DNA of 64,000 bases, taken from the NCBI RefSeq assembly GCF_001651035.1, contig NZ_LXRG01000173.1:62001-126000 (forward strand). The letters are read 5' to 3'. The notes below the pieces were generated by a model. It did no database searches. It had not been told where the DNA came from and was given only the letters and a program-made list of their open reading frames with translations. The position numbers and the translations under genes were made by a program. The DNA comes from Halomonas sp. ALS9. Its GTDB lineage: Bacteria > Pseudomonadota > Gammaproteobacteria > Pseudomonadales > Halomonadaceae. Positions 18,560 to 29,144 of the stretch are shown piece after piece. Each line of letters starts with the position of its first letter. Within the stretch, counting starts at the first letter, position 1.

Positions 18560-19261
18560 ATGATTGATTTGCAAGGTTATGGTCCCCGGCTGATCGAGGG
18601 GGCAGGCGTCACCATCCAATTAGCGGTGCTGTCGCTGATTTTAGCGATTATTTTAGGGCTACTGACCGCCAGTGCGAAAATGTCGCGCAACTGGTTTTTA
18701 AGACGCACGGCGACGGTTTACACCACGCTGATTCGCGGCGTGCCGGATCTCGTCTTGATGATGCTACTGTTTTTTGGCGGCCAGATTGGTGTTAACGCCA
18801 TCAGCGACATGCTCTATTACAGCTACGACATCGATATTTACATTAACTTTAATGCCTTCGCTGCAGGCGTACTGACCATTGGTTTTATCTTCGGCGCCTA
18901 TATGGGTGAGACCTTCAGGGGTGCCTTTATGGCGGTGGATAACGGCCAGATTGAAGCGGGCAAAGCCTACGGAATGAGCAATGGCCTCGTATTTCGACGC
19001 ATCCGCTTTCCGCAAATGATGCGCCATGCGCTGCCGGGGTTATCTAATAACTGGATGGTACTGCTCAAAACCACCGCACTGGTTTCAGTCATCGGATTAA
19101 CCGATATGGTACGGGTGGCCGCAGAAGCCTCCCGAGCGACCCATGAGCCCTTTACCTTTTTGATCCCCGTCGCCGTAGCGTACCTACTCATCGCCAGCGT
19201 GTCTGAATGGATTTTCGCGCGCCTGCAGAAACACTACGACATCGGCTTTGGAGGTCAGTGA
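18560..19261 (+). CDS. Basic amino acid ABC transporter permease (HisQ/AotQ type)
   Basis: A 233-residue inner-membrane protein with about five helices. It has the EAA-loop that docks on the ATPase (GQIEAGKAYGMSNGLVFRRIRFPQ). It belongs to the HEQRo/HisMQ polar amino acid permease family and forms a heterodimer with the next gene's product, whose ATG lies just past its stop. It starts 15 bases after the ATPase gene. Confidence 0.92.
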   Translation: MIDLQGYGPRLIEGAGVTIQLAVLSLILAIILGLLTASAKMSRNWFLRRTATVYTTLIRGVPDLVLMMLLFFGGQIGVNAISDMLYYSYDIDIYINFNAFAAGVLTIGFIFGAYMGETFRGAFMAVDNGQIEAGKAYGMSNGLVFRRIRFPQMMRHALPGLSNNWMVLLKTTALVSVIGLTDMVRVAAEASRATHEPFTFLIPVAVAYLLIASVSEWIFARLQKHYDIGFGGQ

Positions 19262-19262
19262 C

Positions 19263-19994
19263 ATGCTCGATATTTCCACTTGGTTTAATGACCTGCTAGC
19301 TGGCAACACGATTTTCACCGCGGATACGCTGGGCTACTACTGGGAAGGCCTGGTTACGACCACTCAGCTGGTATTTTTATCGCTTGTTGCGGGGCTCATT
19401 CTCGCTGTTCCGCTGGCCATCATGCGCAGTTCCAAGCATAAATGGATCAGTCTGCCGATTTACCTCTACACCTACATTTTTCGTGGCACTCCGCTGCTGA
19501 TTCAGCTCTATATCATCTACTACGGCGTAGTATTTATTGACGGCATTCAAGAGAGCTTTTTATGGCCGGTGCTGCGTGAAGCCTTCTACCCAGCGCTGAT
19601 CGCCTTCACGCTGAATACTGCCGCTTACACTACCGAGATTTTTCGGGGCGCCATCAAAGCCACCGCTAAGGGCGAGATTGAGGCCGCTCGTGCCTATGGC
19701 ATGTCGCAGAATTTAATGATGCGTCGAATCATCTTACCCAGCGCCTTTCGACGCGCCCTGCCCGCCTACGGCAATGAAGTGATTTTCATGCTTCACGCCA
19801 GTGCCATTGCCAGCGTGGTCACACTGATGGATTTAACCGGTGCCGCGCGTTTTGTCTACGCCCGCTACTACGCGCCGTTTGAGGCGTTTCTATTCGTGGC
19901 TGCGATTTATCTATGCTTAACGTTCGCGATTTTGTTCTTCTTTCGTTATCTGGAGAAAAAGTTGCTGGCGCATCTACGGCCTCAAGACGCTTAA
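19263..19994 (+). CDS. Basic amino acid ABC transporter permease (HisM/AotM type)
   Basis: About 243 residues with five helices and a matching EAA-loop (GEIEAARAYGMSQNLMMRRIILPS). The start at 19263 is preferred; GGAGG lies shortly before it, inside the end of the previous gene. It forms the permease heterodimer with the upstream protein. The binding protein gene follows after about 180 bases, which probably contain its own promoter. Confidence 0.92.
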   Translation: MLDISTWFNDLLAGNTIFTADTLGYYWEGLVTTTQLVFLSLVAGLILAVPLAIMRSSKHKWISLPIYLYTYIFRGTPLLIQLYIIYYGVVFIDGIQESFLWPVLREAFYPALIAFTLNTAAYTTEIFRGAIKATAKGEIEAARAYGMSQNLMMRRIILPSAFRRALPAYGNEVIFMLHASAIASVVTLMDLTGAARFVYARYYAPFEAFLFVAAIYLCLTFAILFFFRYLEKKLLAHLRPQDA

Positions 19995-20175
19995 GCATGG
20001 AAAACCGGTTGATCATGGAAAAACGGTGCAAGCGTCAAACAAACGTTGGTTCACAACGTAACGTCCCCTTTTCGTCAACGCCAACCTGGGTTAGTTTAAT
20101 TGTCGGCTAACAACTATTTGTCAGTTAAAAACGGGGATCACTTTTAAGTGAACCCGCTTTCTACGGAGTAATAAG

Positions 20176-20949
20176 ATGAAAAAACTACTATCTCTTTCGC
20201 TGTTAGGCTTGGCAGTCGCTGCCGCATCCTCGGCACAGGCGCGTGATTACGACAATGTACGCATTGGCGTGGACGTTCCTTACGAGCCTATGGAGTTCCG
20301 CACCGCTGAAGGCGAACTTACCGGTTTTGACATCGATCTGGGTAACGAGCTATGTGACCGCATGGGCGTTACCTGCGAATGGGTTGAGCAAGAGTGGGAC
20401 GGCATTATTCCCGGCCTAATGTCACGCAACTACGACGCCATCATGTCGTCAATGACCATTAACGACGAACGCCGCGAGCAAGTGCTGTTCTCTGACCCCT
20501 ACATCACTATGCCCTCTGCATGGTTTGCAGCAAGCGATCTGGGTATCAGCGAAGCCACCAAAGAGACGTTGGAAGGCATGACCATCGGCGTTCAGCGCGG
20601 CACCCTGCAGGACAACTACGTAACGGATAATTTCAGTGATGTGGCCGACATTAGCCGCTACTCCACCGCCGATGATATGGTGCTGGATATGGAAGCTGAG
20701 CGTCTGGACATTGTGTTCCTCGACTTCCCGATTGGCCAATCCACCCTGCTGGAAAGCGAAGAAGCTGAGTACGTAGTCATTGGTGAGCGCATCAGCGAGC
20801 CAAAAGAGTACTTCGGTGACGGCTTTGGCATCGCCTTCCGTCAACGCGACGAAGCACTGGCCGAAAAATTCAACGAAGCCCTGGCTGAAGTGCAAGAAGA
20901 CGGCACTTACGACGAGATCTACAGCCGTTATTTCGGTGAAGAAGAGTAA
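20176..20949 (+). CDS. Basic amino acid ABC transporter substrate-binding protein (ArgT/HisJ-like)
   Basis: A 257-residue periplasmic protein with a signal peptide cleaved near AQA-RDYDN (about residue 22). The family motif GELTGFDIDLGNELC (about residues 49-63) and the MTINDERREQVLFSDPY block are clear. It delivers arginine, ornithine, histidine or lysine to the permease pair encoded just upstream. ACGGAG precedes the ATG. A strong terminator follows the stop. Confidence 0.93.
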   Translation: MKKLLSLSLLGLAVAAASSAQARDYDNVRIGVDVPYEPMEFRTAEGELTGFDIDLGNELCDRMGVTCEWVEQEWDGIIPGLMSRNYDAIMSSMTINDERREQVLFSDPYITMPSAWFAASDLGISEATKETLEGMTIGVQRGTLQDNYVTDNFSDVADISRYSTADDMVLDMEAERLDIVFLDFPIGQSTLLESEEAEYVVIGERISEPKEYFGDGFGIAFRQRDEALAEKFNEALAEVQEDGTYDEIYSRYFGEEE

Positions 20950-20983
20950 GCATCAAAGCAAGTTTTAATATCTATCAACCGAC

Positions 20984-21018
20984 CATCACCCCGGCAACCG
21001 CCGGGGTGATGCGTTTCT
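20984..21018 (+). terminator. Terminator after the ABC transporter cluster
   Basis: A perfect 12-bp stem, CATCACCCCGGC (20984-20995) with GCCGGGGTGATG (21000-21011), loop AACC, followed by a moderately T-rich tail. Confidence 0.75.
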
Positions 21019-21098
21019 GCCTAATGCATTCAATTTAGTGAACTAGGTAAAGCTACCTCTGTCTGTGTATCATTGCGCCTATTCAACACGGAGGTTTT

Positions 21099-21902
21099 AT
21101 GGCTCATTCGACTAGCCCACATGCAGGCACTCTCCCTCGCCCCTCTTCCCACTGGACAGGTTGGGGCCAGTGGCTGGCGCTGATCACCATGACCGTGGAT
21201 CATCTTACCCGCTATGTGCTGCCCGGTGATTGGGATTTAAGCTGGGCAGGCTCTTCCATTGGCCGTATCGCCTTTCCACTGTTTGCCGCCATGGTGGCTT
21301 GGCACGGGCTATTTAATACCCGCAATCCGTTACGCTACTCACGGCGTATTTTAATTATCGGCCTGGTCGCCCAGCTCCCTTACATGATGATGCCGCGCTC
21401 ATCAGACGCCTTTATCCTGAATGTCTGTTTTACACTGGCTAGTGGCTTGGCCTTGGGGACGCTGGTACGTCAGGGATGGCAACACTACCAACAGCAAACG
21501 CTAGGTTTACCCTGGCTGTTTGCAGGCGCGGCGGTAGGCGTTACGGTGTGGTACTTGCTCGGTTTTTGGGTGGAGTACGGTCACAACGGGCTGTTGCTAA
21601 TTCCGCTGTTAATGTTTGCCATGCATGCGCTTAGCCAAGCAGAAAGCCATTTTCAAGCGCGCCTATGGGCAGGTCTAGCGGCGTTTCCGGTGCTTTGGAT
21701 TGCCGGGCAGATGAATGCCTCTGATATGGCCAAATCGTTTACCGTAGGCACCTGCCTATTTGTGCTTATTCTTGCTGCAGGCGCAGCTCAGCGCATCCCC
21801 CCTGTCAGCTTAGCTATGCCGCGCCGTTTATGGCTGGCGTGGTATCCCGGCCACTTTGCATTAATTGCCTTATGGGTAGTGCTTAGCGGTCAACTGGCTT
21901 AA
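21099..21902 (+). CDS. TraX family membrane protein
   Basis: A 267-residue protein with about seven or eight hydrophobic helices. The opening block LALITMTVDHLTRYVLP, then SSIGRIAFPLFAAMVAWHG, is typical of TraX, first known as the acetylase of F-pilin but widespread in chromosomes with no conjugation genes nearby. No conjugation genes are visible here, so the real substrate is unknown. An ACGGAGG site precedes the ATG. Confidence 0.87.
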   Translation: MAHSTSPHAGTLPRPSSHWTGWGQWLALITMTVDHLTRYVLPGDWDLSWAGSSIGRIAFPLFAAMVAWHGLFNTRNPLRYSRRILIIGLVAQLPYMMMPRSSDAFILNVCFTLASGLALGTLVRQGWQHYQQQTLGLPWLFAGAAVGVTVWYLLGFWVEYGHNGLLLIPLLMFAMHALSQAESHFQARLWAGLAAFPVLWIAGQMNASDMAKSFTVGTCLFVLILAAGAAQRIPPVSLAMPRRLWLAWYPGHFALIALWVVLSGQLA

Positions 21903-21911
21903 GCGCTCAGA

Positions 21912-23450
21912 TCATTGCATCTTATCGCGCATCCAGGGCTGGTAGCGGCACAGCCGCGCCCGCCCTTCGATCTTGGCGCGGTACATCGCAACATCCGCCT
22001 GTTTAAGCACCTCCTCGTGGTCACAGTCTGCTGTCGTAAAGCAGGTATACCCTATGCTGGGTGTTACATCCGTATCCTGGCTTGCCAATCGGTAAGGCGG
22101 AGAGAACGCCTGCTGAACCTTGCGCATATAACTCTCAGCGCGTGCTTCGAGTGGCGCCTCAGCCTCCCCTTCCATCAGCGCTAGCAATACAAATTCATCG
22201 CCGCTGAGACGAGCAGCCATATCTCCCTCACGCAGACAACTTTCCAGGCGGCGAGCTACCTGCACCAATAGGTCATCCCCTGTAGCGTGGCCCCAGGTAT
22301 CGTTAATCAACTTAAAGCGATCCAGATCTAAGAACATCAATAAACCGCTCTGCGTTTCGGTTTGATTTTGGTCGCAGAGCGTTTCCAGACGTTCGATAAA
22401 TAGGCGGCGATTGGGTAAGTCAGTGAGTGAATCATAGAACGCCTGACGGTGAATAACCTCTTCATTGCGCTTACGCTCGGTGAAATCCTCAACAATCACA
22501 ATACCGCCCACAATCTCGTCATCAACGCTACGCACTCCGTTGAAAAAAGCACGCACCGGCGTACCTTCCGCACGGCTAGATAAGCAAGACATTAACTGGG
22601 AGCCTTCATAATATCCGGCACCTTTATCCAGCGCATTTTGAGCAGCCGATGCTATATCCGCATCCACATCGTGCTGCATACAAAACCCCAGTAGTTTAGA
22701 ACGGTCAAGGGACAAAATTTTCAATAAGTTTTCATTGCTGCCGGTAACGCTGCCTGTTTTGTCGAAATGCAGCACGCCTAACGGAGAGTGCTGAAAAATA
22801 GAGAGGTACCGATTTTCGCTTTCAAGCAGCTCTACTTCACGGGCTGCCATCGTCAAATTCAGCTCAATATTATTATGAATGAGACGGCCTAAACGATGAC
22901 TGGTAGCGATTAGCAATGCCACAAAAACACCCAATAGAACACCAATCATGGTATGGGTTGGGGCATCAGAGAATATAAATAATAGCTGCAGTGGAATCGC
23001 AATAGGCAGTATGAAGAAAAGAACCATCCACCATAGAGCAGATAGCATCGTCACGCTTCCCGCCACCACACCAGCTAGAACAATGGCTAAAGCGGCAGCC
23101 TGCGCAGGCCGTTCACCGTCAAACATTAACAGGCCGCCCACGCCCCATACGCACCCCGTCAGGAATACCGTAATGACAAACAAACGCAGCCAACGTGGAT
23201 GTTCTTGATCCGCGGAAGAGGCGCGTAAAAAGTGGACAGCAATTCTTAAACGTAACCCATAAACCAGCAATATCGCGATAAGCCAGCCCACTAACACAGC
23301 AGAGCTAGTCATTTCCTTCATAAGAAAAGCTAATAAAAAAGCGCCTAATACACCTGCAAAAACGGGCTGCCAAACATTGCCATATAGCAAACGTATTTTT
23401 TCGTGACGCAAACGTTTTGTAAGATTTTTCTCGTTGGATGAGTTAACCAT
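21912..23450 (-). CDS. Membrane diguanylate cyclase with PAS domain
   Basis: A 512-residue signalling protein: six or so N-terminal helices (about 25-190), a PAS domain (about 210-325) and a C-terminal GGDEF domain (about 335-505). The active-site motif reads SGDEF, an accepted variant of GGDEF. The product-inhibition I-site RxxD (REGD) lies five residues before it, so the enzyme is probably active and subject to c-di-GMP feedback. No EAL domain is present. The upstream region of about 280 bases is AT-rich and holds no gene. Confidence 0.9.
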   Translation of the reverse strand: MVNSSNEKNLTKRLRHEKIRLLYGNVWQPVFAGVLGAFLLAFLMKEMTSSAVLVGWLIAILLVYGLRLRIAVHFLRASSADQEHPRWLRLFVITVFLTGCVWGVGGLLMFDGERPAQAAALAIVLAGVVAGSVTMLSALWWMVLFFILPIAIPLQLLFIFSDAPTHTMIGVLLGVFVALLIATSHRLGRLIHNNIELNLTMAAREVELLESENRYLSIFQHSPLGVLHFDKTGSVTGSNENLLKILSLDRSKLLGFCMQHDVDADIASAAQNALDKGAGYYEGSQLMSCLSSRAEGTPVRAFFNGVRSVDDEIVGGIVIVEDFTERKRNEEVIHRQAFYDSLTDLPNRRLFIERLETLCDQNQTETQSGLLMFLDLDRFKLINDTWGHATGDDLLVQVARRLESCLREGDMAARLSGDEFVLLALMEGEAEAPLEARAESYMRKVQQAFSPPYRLASQDTDVTPSIGYTCFTTADCDHEEVLKQADVAMYRAKIEGRARLCRYQPWMRDKMQ

Positions 23451-23734
23451 TCACAACCTTCCATATATTTTTTTGTAATATGTTGAAGACTTATAAAAAT
23501 AAATAAATTCAAGTATTTAAAATAAATTAGACTGGTCATATGCAAAAGAAGAGGATCAAATAACCTAATGAGGTCAGAATAAATAATAAACTAATACTCA
23601 GCACTGCAAAAATTGTTAAATTTCATGAATTTTGAAAAACAGAACTCCACTATCTACCTAAAATCAAATACACCTCAGCCCTTGGAGGTTAACCCAACGG
23701 CTGGGGTGCAGTTTAGAGAAGGCGGCTTGTGGCG

Positions 23735-24904
23735 CTACTGCTTAATGCAAAAGCTTAATGCTGGCGGCGGTGCCTCAGGCAGTAACGCGCTGCAGGCATT
23801 CACTTTTTCCAGCAGTTCGGCATGGTTAGGCGCGAGGATATTAACGTGGGCAAGCTTACGCCCGGCGCGCTCGGCTTTGTCATAACGATGCAGGTGCGTA
23901 TTGGCAAGCGCGAGCATCGCCGCGTTGTCGCCCTCACGGCCAATGATGTTAATCATGCAGGTAGGCGCAATCGCCTGAGTATCGCCCAAGGGCAAGCCTT
24001 GTATCGCCCGCAGGTGGTTTTCAAACTGGCTGGTCACCGCGCCATCCATTGTCCAGTGGCCGGAATTATGGACGCGGGGGGCCATTTCATTGGCCAGTAG
24101 GCTGCCATCGCGGGTTTGAAACAGCTCTAGCGCCAGCACGCCTACATAGTCCAACTCATCGAGCAGAGCACGAATATAGCCATCAGCGGTCTGCTGAACG
24201 CTGGCATCCAGATCCGGCAGCGGCGCCACCGAGTAGCGCAAAATGCCATCGACGTGCTGGTTTTCCGCCATGGGGTAAAAAACCACCTCGCCATCGCGAC
24301 CGCGCACGGCGATCATCGAAACTTCGCGCACGAAGTCGACAAAGGCCTCAACGACCAGTTGCGAGTGCCCGATAGCGTTCCACGCCTCGCCCGCTTGCTC
24401 AGGCTGCTTTAAGACCGCCTGGCCTTTGCCGTCGTAGCCCTCAGTGACCGACTTAGCCACCACCGGACATCCCAGCTCACGGGCAGCCGCTTCAAGCTGC
24501 TCGGCGCTCTCTACCACCCGATAAGCAGGCGTAGGGATGCCTAAACGGTCAAACAGTGTCTTCTCTTCGACCCGGTTCTGGCACACTTCAATGGCACGGC
24601 TACTAGGATAGACCGGCTTGTGCTGCTCGATCTCACGCACCAGTTCAACGGGTAAGTGCTCAAATTCGTAGGTCACCACGTCAACCTTGGCCAAAAACTC
24701 GGCTAAGTGCTGGTTGCCGGGATCAACAATCACCTCACCGATACCCGCACTGGGATTTCCCGTGGTATCCAGGAAGGTAAACCGATTGCCCAGCGGATAG
24801 CCCGCTAGCGCCAACATACGCCCTAATTGGCCTGCGCCAAGTACGCCGATGTTTTTTGCAATGTCGGTTTTGACAACGTCGCTCTTTGCGATACCAGAGC
24901 TCAT
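23735..24904 (-). CDS. purK: 5-(carboxyamino)imidazole ribonucleotide synthase
   Basis: A 389-residue ATP-grasp enzyme that carboxylates AIR with bicarbonate and ATP in purine synthesis. The N-terminal GAGQLGRMLALAGYPLG and the ATP-grasp segment VAKSVTEGYDGKGQ are clear, as is NEMAPRVHNSGHWT. AAGGAG precedes the ATG at 24904. It starts 12 bases after purE ends, in the standard purE-purK order. Confidence 0.97.
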   Translation of the reverse strand: MSSGIAKSDVVKTDIAKNIGVLGAGQLGRMLALAGYPLGNRFTFLDTTGNPSAGIGEVIVDPGNQHLAEFLAKVDVVTYEFEHLPVELVREIEQHKPVYPSSRAIEVCQNRVEEKTLFDRLGIPTPAYRVVESAEQLEAAARELGCPVVAKSVTEGYDGKGQAVLKQPEQAGEAWNAIGHSQLVVEAFVDFVREVSMIAVRGRDGEVVFYPMAENQHVDGILRYSVAPLPDLDASVQQTADGYIRALLDELDYVGVLALELFQTRDGSLLANEMAPRVHNSGHWTMDGAVTSQFENHLRAIQGLPLGDTQAIAPTCMINIIGREGDNAAMLALANTHLHRYDKAERAGRKLAHVNILAPNHAELLEKVNACSALLPEAPPPALSFCIKQ

Positions 24905-24915
24905 GGGCAGGCTCC

Positions 24916-25431
24916 TTATTCTGCTTCCGGCTCAGGGCGCGGATCCGGGTTATCAAGGACTTTCTGCGTCTGCTCAGCACGAAATGCTTCTACTGCGCTG
25001 CGTACAGTGGCATCTTGCAGGCCGACAATTTGCGCCGCCAACAAGCCTGCGTTGGTGGCGCCCGCTTTGCCAATCGCCAAGGTGCCCACCGCAATGCCGC
25101 CCGGCATTTGCGCGATGGAGAGCAGAGAATCCAGGCCTTTCAGGGCTTTCGACTCCACCGGCACACCCAGCACCGGCAGCGCTGTTTGCGAAGCCACCAT
25201 ACCCGGCAAGTGAGCAGCACCGCCCGCGCCTGCCACAATCACCTGCAAACCGCGCTCGGCAGCACTCTTGGCATAGTCGAACAGCAGGTCAGGCGTGCGG
25301 TGCGCCGAGACGACCCGCGTTTCATAAGCCACGCCCAAACGCTCTAGCATAGAGACAGCGTGCTCCATGACCGGCCAATCAGACTTGGATCCCATGATCA
25401 CGCCCACCTTGGGTGCGCTGTTCGATGACAT
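24916..25431 (-). CDS. purE: N5-carboxyaminoimidazole ribonucleotide mutase
   Basis: A 171-residue class I PurE that moves the carboxyl group of N5-CAIR to give CAIR. The family start [14 protein letters not shown] and the SAHRTP motif with the active-site histidine are present, as is [12 protein letters not shown]. The length is typical. It is the first gene of a two-gene purEK operon. Confidence 0.97.
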   Translation of the reverse strand: MSSNSAPKVGVIMGSKSDWPVMEHAVSMLERLGVAYETRVVSAHRTPDLLFDYAKSAAERGLQVIVAGAGGAAHLPGMVASQTALPVLGVPVESKALKGLDSLLSIAQMPGGIAVGTLAIGKAGATNAGLLAAQIVGLQDATVRSAVEAFRAEQTQKVLDNPDPRPEPEAE

Positions 25432-25651
25432 GCAAAACTCCTCGGCCCAACGGCCTATAAAAAGCGAAACTAAATTGAAAAAACAGCGTGCACCGCGTCA
25501 GGCACACATCAAAATAGGAAGGCGAATAGTCTACCAGAGCTAGCCCCTTTGCGGGCTTTGCTGAGGTCGTGAAATTTTCATCAAAATAGGCATTGAAATG
25601 CGCCCCGGTTGGCGGCATTGTGTGTTTGTCATTTCAGACTGATGGAGCCAC

Positions 25652-25924
25652 ATGAGCACGGCACGCGCAACTGCCACTGCGGAACAGCTTGATCCTCCGC
25701 GAAGCAGCCCTGACCTCGACGTCAGGGAACTTGAAAAACGTACGCGATTGATGCGTATTATCACGCGTCTGATCGCTGTATCAGACCTAGGAAGCCGAGA
25801 AATTGCCCGCCGGGCAGGGCTTCCCGTTCAGAAAATTAGCGACTTGCTCGCCGGAAGGCTAGAGCATCTGGGAGTGGACGAACTCCACGCCCTGCGTCGC
25901 ACCTTAGAGCTGGAGGCGCCATAG
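25652..25924 (+). CDS. Small XRE/HTH-type DNA-binding protein
   Basis: A 90-residue protein. Residues about 45-85 fit a helix-turn-helix of the XRE/Cro type (SREIARRAGLPVQKISDLLAGRL). The N-terminal 40 residues are polar and probably flexible. GGAG lies before the ATG. It could be an antitoxin-like regulator, but no toxin gene is next to it. No function is assigned. Confidence 0.7.
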   Translation: MSTARATATAEQLDPPRSSPDLDVRELEKRTRLMRIITRLIAVSDLGSREIARRAGLPVQKISDLLAGRLEHLGVDELHALRRTLELEAP

Positions 25925-26019
25925 CAGACACTTTTTCTGCTGTTCCCACTCCGCTACTCATCACAGGCCGCCTCACGGCGGTCTGGCAAAGCGTTTTTCA
26001 TTTCCTCTTTAGCTTTTCC

Positions 26020-27213
26020 TCAAGGCGCAATCGCAATCCCTCCCAGTGCTATCACTGCGACCACTACCCAAGCGGGCAGCTTCCAAACGGTTAGCAGTAA
26101 AAACCCTGTCAGTGCCAAAGCGAACTCTTCTTTCCCTACAATTGCGCTCGTCCATACCGGCTGATAAAGCGCTGCGCCTAAAATACCTACCACCGCTGCA
26201 TTGGCTCCGCGCATTATCGCCTGGGCACTGCCCCACTGACGAAATTGATTCCAAAACGGCAACACCCCCACCAAGAGCAAAAAGCCGGGGATGAAAATCG
26301 CCAACAGCGCCAACAAAGCGCCAACTAAACCATTGATACCGGGCAACAGCGCGCCCAGATAAGCCGCGAAGGTAAATAACGGCCCTGGCACCGCCTGTGC
26401 CGCGCCGTAGCCTGCCAAAAACTCATCTGGGGTAACCCAGCCCGACTGCACCACTTCCGCTTCTAATAGCGGCAGCACTACATGCCCACCACCAAACACC
26501 AACGCACCTGAGCGGTAAAACCCATCAGCGATATCTAACCAAACCGTCGCTCCTGCTAATAGCGGCAGTAGAATCAACAGCCCACTGAATAAACCCAGCG
26601 CCACCATGCCTGCTCGGCGCGATACCGGAAAATGCAGCGAGTCACTTGTTTTACCAGCAGAGCTATCCCTACAAAGTGCGAGTCCGGCGAAGCCACCTAA
26701 CACAATCGCCGCGACCTGGCCCAGCGGGCCACTGACTAGTACCACCGTAAATACTGCCGCAAGTGCTATTCCCGCACGGGTTTTATCGGGGCAGAGGTTG
26801 CGCGCCATGCCCCATACCGCGTGAGCAACAATGGCAACCGCCACCACTTTCAAGCCGTGAATAATACCGCTGGCGATAGGGCCATCGAGCACCGCTGCGC
26901 CAAAGGCAAACAGCACCAGCACAATCGCGGAAGGTAGCGTAAACGCTAGCCACGCCATGGCCGCGCCCCAGGGCCCTGCACGCATTAAGCCTAAGGCAAA
27001 GCCTACTTGGCTACTCGCGGGCCCTGGCAAAAACTGACAAAGCGCGACTAAATCAGCGTAGGCACTTTCGGTTAGCCACTTGCGGCGTTCCACAAAAGCG
27101 GTACGAAAATAGCCCAGGTGCGCTACTGGGCCGCCAAAGGATGTTAAGCCCAGCGCTAAAAATGCCCAAAAAATCTCACTGACACGACCTCGCGCCTGCG
27201 TTTGCTCCACCAT
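26020..27213 (-). CDS. chrA: Chromate transporter ChrA
   Basis: About 397 residues in two homologous halves, each beginning with the CHR signature: LTSFGGPVAHLGYFR near residue 25 and VFGGGHVVLPLLE in the second half. Long-chain ChrA proteins export chromate by proton exchange; some members move sulfate or are of unknown substrate. About ten helices are expected. The ATG at 27213 is preferred over a GTG at 27222. No chrB or other chromate genes are nearby. Confidence 0.9.
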   Translation of the reverse strand: MVEQTQARGRVSEIFWAFLALGLTSFGGPVAHLGYFRTAFVERRKWLTESAYADLVALCQFLPGPASSQVGFALGLMRAGPWGAAMAWLAFTLPSAIVLVLFAFGAAVLDGPIASGIIHGLKVVAVAIVAHAVWGMARNLCPDKTRAGIALAAVFTVVLVSGPLGQVAAIVLGGFAGLALCRDSSAGKTSDSLHFPVSRRAGMVALGLFSGLLILLPLLAGATVWLDIADGFYRSGALVFGGGHVVLPLLEAEVVQSGWVTPDEFLAGYGAAQAVPGPLFTFAAYLGALLPGINGLVGALLALLAIFIPGFLLLVGVLPFWNQFRQWGSAQAIMRGANAAVVGILGAALYQPVWTSAIVGKEEFALALTGFLLLTVWKLPAWVVVAVIALGGIAIAP

Positions 27214-27238
27214 GCTGGTCACCTGCTAACCAATTAAA

Positions 27239-27273
27239 AAAGCGCAAGGCTTTGATTATAAGCCTTGCGCTTT
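27239..27273 (-). terminator. Rho-independent terminator after ilvD
   Basis: A perfect 14-bp stem, AAAGCGCAAGGCTT (27239-27252) with AAGCCTTGCGCTTT (27260-27273), loop of 7 bases, and a T-run on the minus strand. Confidence 0.9.
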
Positions 27274-27305
27274 AACGCTTTATGACAACGTCATTTTAAC
27301 GTGCG

Positions 27306-28988
27306 TTACTCCTGGTCAGTCACTGCGCCGGTACTCGCCGAACTAACCAAGCGCGCATATTTGGCCAATACGCCGCGAGTGTAACGGGGTTCCGGCTGCT
27401 GCCACGCAGCGCGGCGGCGGATCATTTCATCATCCGATATATCCACGTCGATGGTATCCGCTTCCGCATCAATGGTGATGGTGTCGCCATTTTCCACCAG
27501 CGCCAGCGGGCCACCGTCGAAGGCTTCTGGTGACACATGTCCGACCACAAAACCGTGGCTACCGCCCGAGAAACGTCCATCGGTGATCAGCGCCACATCA
27601 TTGCCTAGGCCTCGGCCCATAATCGCGGATGTCGGCGTGAGCATTTCGCGCATACCCGGGCCACCTTTCGGACCTTCGTAGCGAATCACCACCACATCAC
27701 CCGCGACCACCGTGCCATCGTTAATGCGCGCCTGCGCCTCTTCTTCCGAACCGAATACCCGCGCCGAACCCGAGAAGCGCGTGCCTTCTTTGCCGGTAAT
27801 CTTCGCTACCGCGCCTTCCGGCGCGAGGTTGCCGTAAAGCATGCGCAGATGGCTCTCCGTTTTAATCGGGTTACCTAAGGGGGCGATAATCGGCGGCTCA
27901 GCAGGATAGGGCTCGACCTCAGCCAAGTTCTCTTCCAGCGTTTTACCCGTAACGGTTAAGCACTCACCGTTGAGTAGACCGGCATCCAGCAGCATTTTCA
28001 TCAGCGGCTGAATACCGCCAATCGCTACCAGCTCGCTCATCATGTAGTGGCCACTGGGGCGCAGATCAGCCAGCACCGGCACACGCTTACCAATCTCGGT
28101 AAAGTCAGCAAGGGTAAGTTCAACGCCAATGGTGCGCGCCATGCCAATCAAGTGCAGTACCGCGTTAGTGGAGCCGCCCAGGGCAATCACCACGGTGATC
28201 GCATTCTCAAACGCCTCTCGGGTCATAATATCGGAAGGTTTGATATCGTCAGCCAGCAGCGCCATCACCGCCTCGCCCGCGGCTTTACAATCGTCACGTT
28301 TCTCTTGGGAAATGGCGTTCTGCGCCGAGCTACCCGGCAGGCTCATACCCAGCGCTTCAATCGCCGAGGCCATGGTGTTGGCGGTGTACATACCACCACA
28401 GGAACCTGGCCCAGGAATCGCCGTTTCTTCGATGTTTTTAAGCTCGATCAGATCGATATCACCACGGGAATGCGCACCCATCGCTTCAAACACCGAGACG
28501 ATATCGGTGTGCCCTTTGCCGGGCATAATAGTGCCGCCGTACACGAACACACTGGGGCGGTTCAAGCGCGCCAACCCCATCAGGCAGCCCGGCATATTCT
28601 TATCGCAGCCGCCAATCGCGACCAAGCCATCAAAGCCTTCGCAGCCCGCGACGGTTTCGATGGAATCGGCGATCACTTCCCGGGATACCAGTGAATACTT
28701 CATACCTTCGGTGCCGTTGGCAATACCATCCGAAATGGTGATGGTATTGAAAATCACACCTTTACCACCGCCCGCGTCCGCGCCATCACGGGCAAACTCG
28801 GCCAGCTCATTAATATGGCTATTGCACGGCGTCACCATGCTCCAGGTAGAAGCAATCCCCACCTGAGGCTTTTTGAAATCTTCGTCATTAAAGCCCACGG
28901 CGCGCAACATGGCGCGGCTAGCGGCTTTGCCGGGGCCATCGACCACTTGAGCAGAGTGGCGGCGGGAATTATTGGTAGACTCGGTCAT
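27306..28988 (-). CDS. ilvD: Dihydroxy-acid dehydratase
   Basis: A 560-residue iron-sulfur enzyme of valine, leucine and isoleucine synthesis, dehydrating 2,3-dihydroxy acids to 2-keto acids. Cluster cysteines are visible in [10 protein letters not shown] and [14 protein letters not shown], and the C-terminal [15 protein letters not shown] block is intact. The length is that of the shorter IlvD group. It is a single-gene unit with its own terminator, divergent from recC. Confidence 0.96.
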   Translation of the reverse strand: MTESTNNSRRHSAQVVDGPGKAASRAMLRAVGFNDEDFKKPQVGIASTWSMVTPCNSHINELAEFARDGADAGGGKGVIFNTITISDGIANGTEGMKYSLVSREVIADSIETVAGCEGFDGLVAIGGCDKNMPGCLMGLARLNRPSVFVYGGTIMPGKGHTDIVSVFEAMGAHSRGDIDLIELKNIEETAIPGPGSCGGMYTANTMASAIEALGMSLPGSSAQNAISQEKRDDCKAAGEAVMALLADDIKPSDIMTREAFENAITVVIALGGSTNAVLHLIGMARTIGVELTLADFTEIGKRVPVLADLRPSGHYMMSELVAIGGIQPLMKMLLDAGLLNGECLTVTGKTLEENLAEVEPYPAEPPIIAPLGNPIKTESHLRMLYGNLAPEGAVAKITGKEGTRFSGSARVFGSEEEAQARINDGTVVAGDVVVIRYEGPKGGPGMREMLTPTSAIMGRGLGNDVALITDGRFSGGSHGFVVGHVSPEAFDGGPLALVENGDTITIDAEADTIDVDISDDEMIRRRAAWQQPEPRYTRGVLAKYARLVSSASTGAVTDQE

Positions 28989-29144
28989 TAGGTTCTCTCT
29001 TAGCGTTGTTCACGGTATCCGCATAGCTTGGCGATATAATCCCCATCCCGCAAGACGATTAACTTATGGCACCATACACTTAGCTGCTACCCAGCCGTGA
29101 AGGAACCATCTTCCAAGCTACTCAGCCATTAGGGAACACCGTGC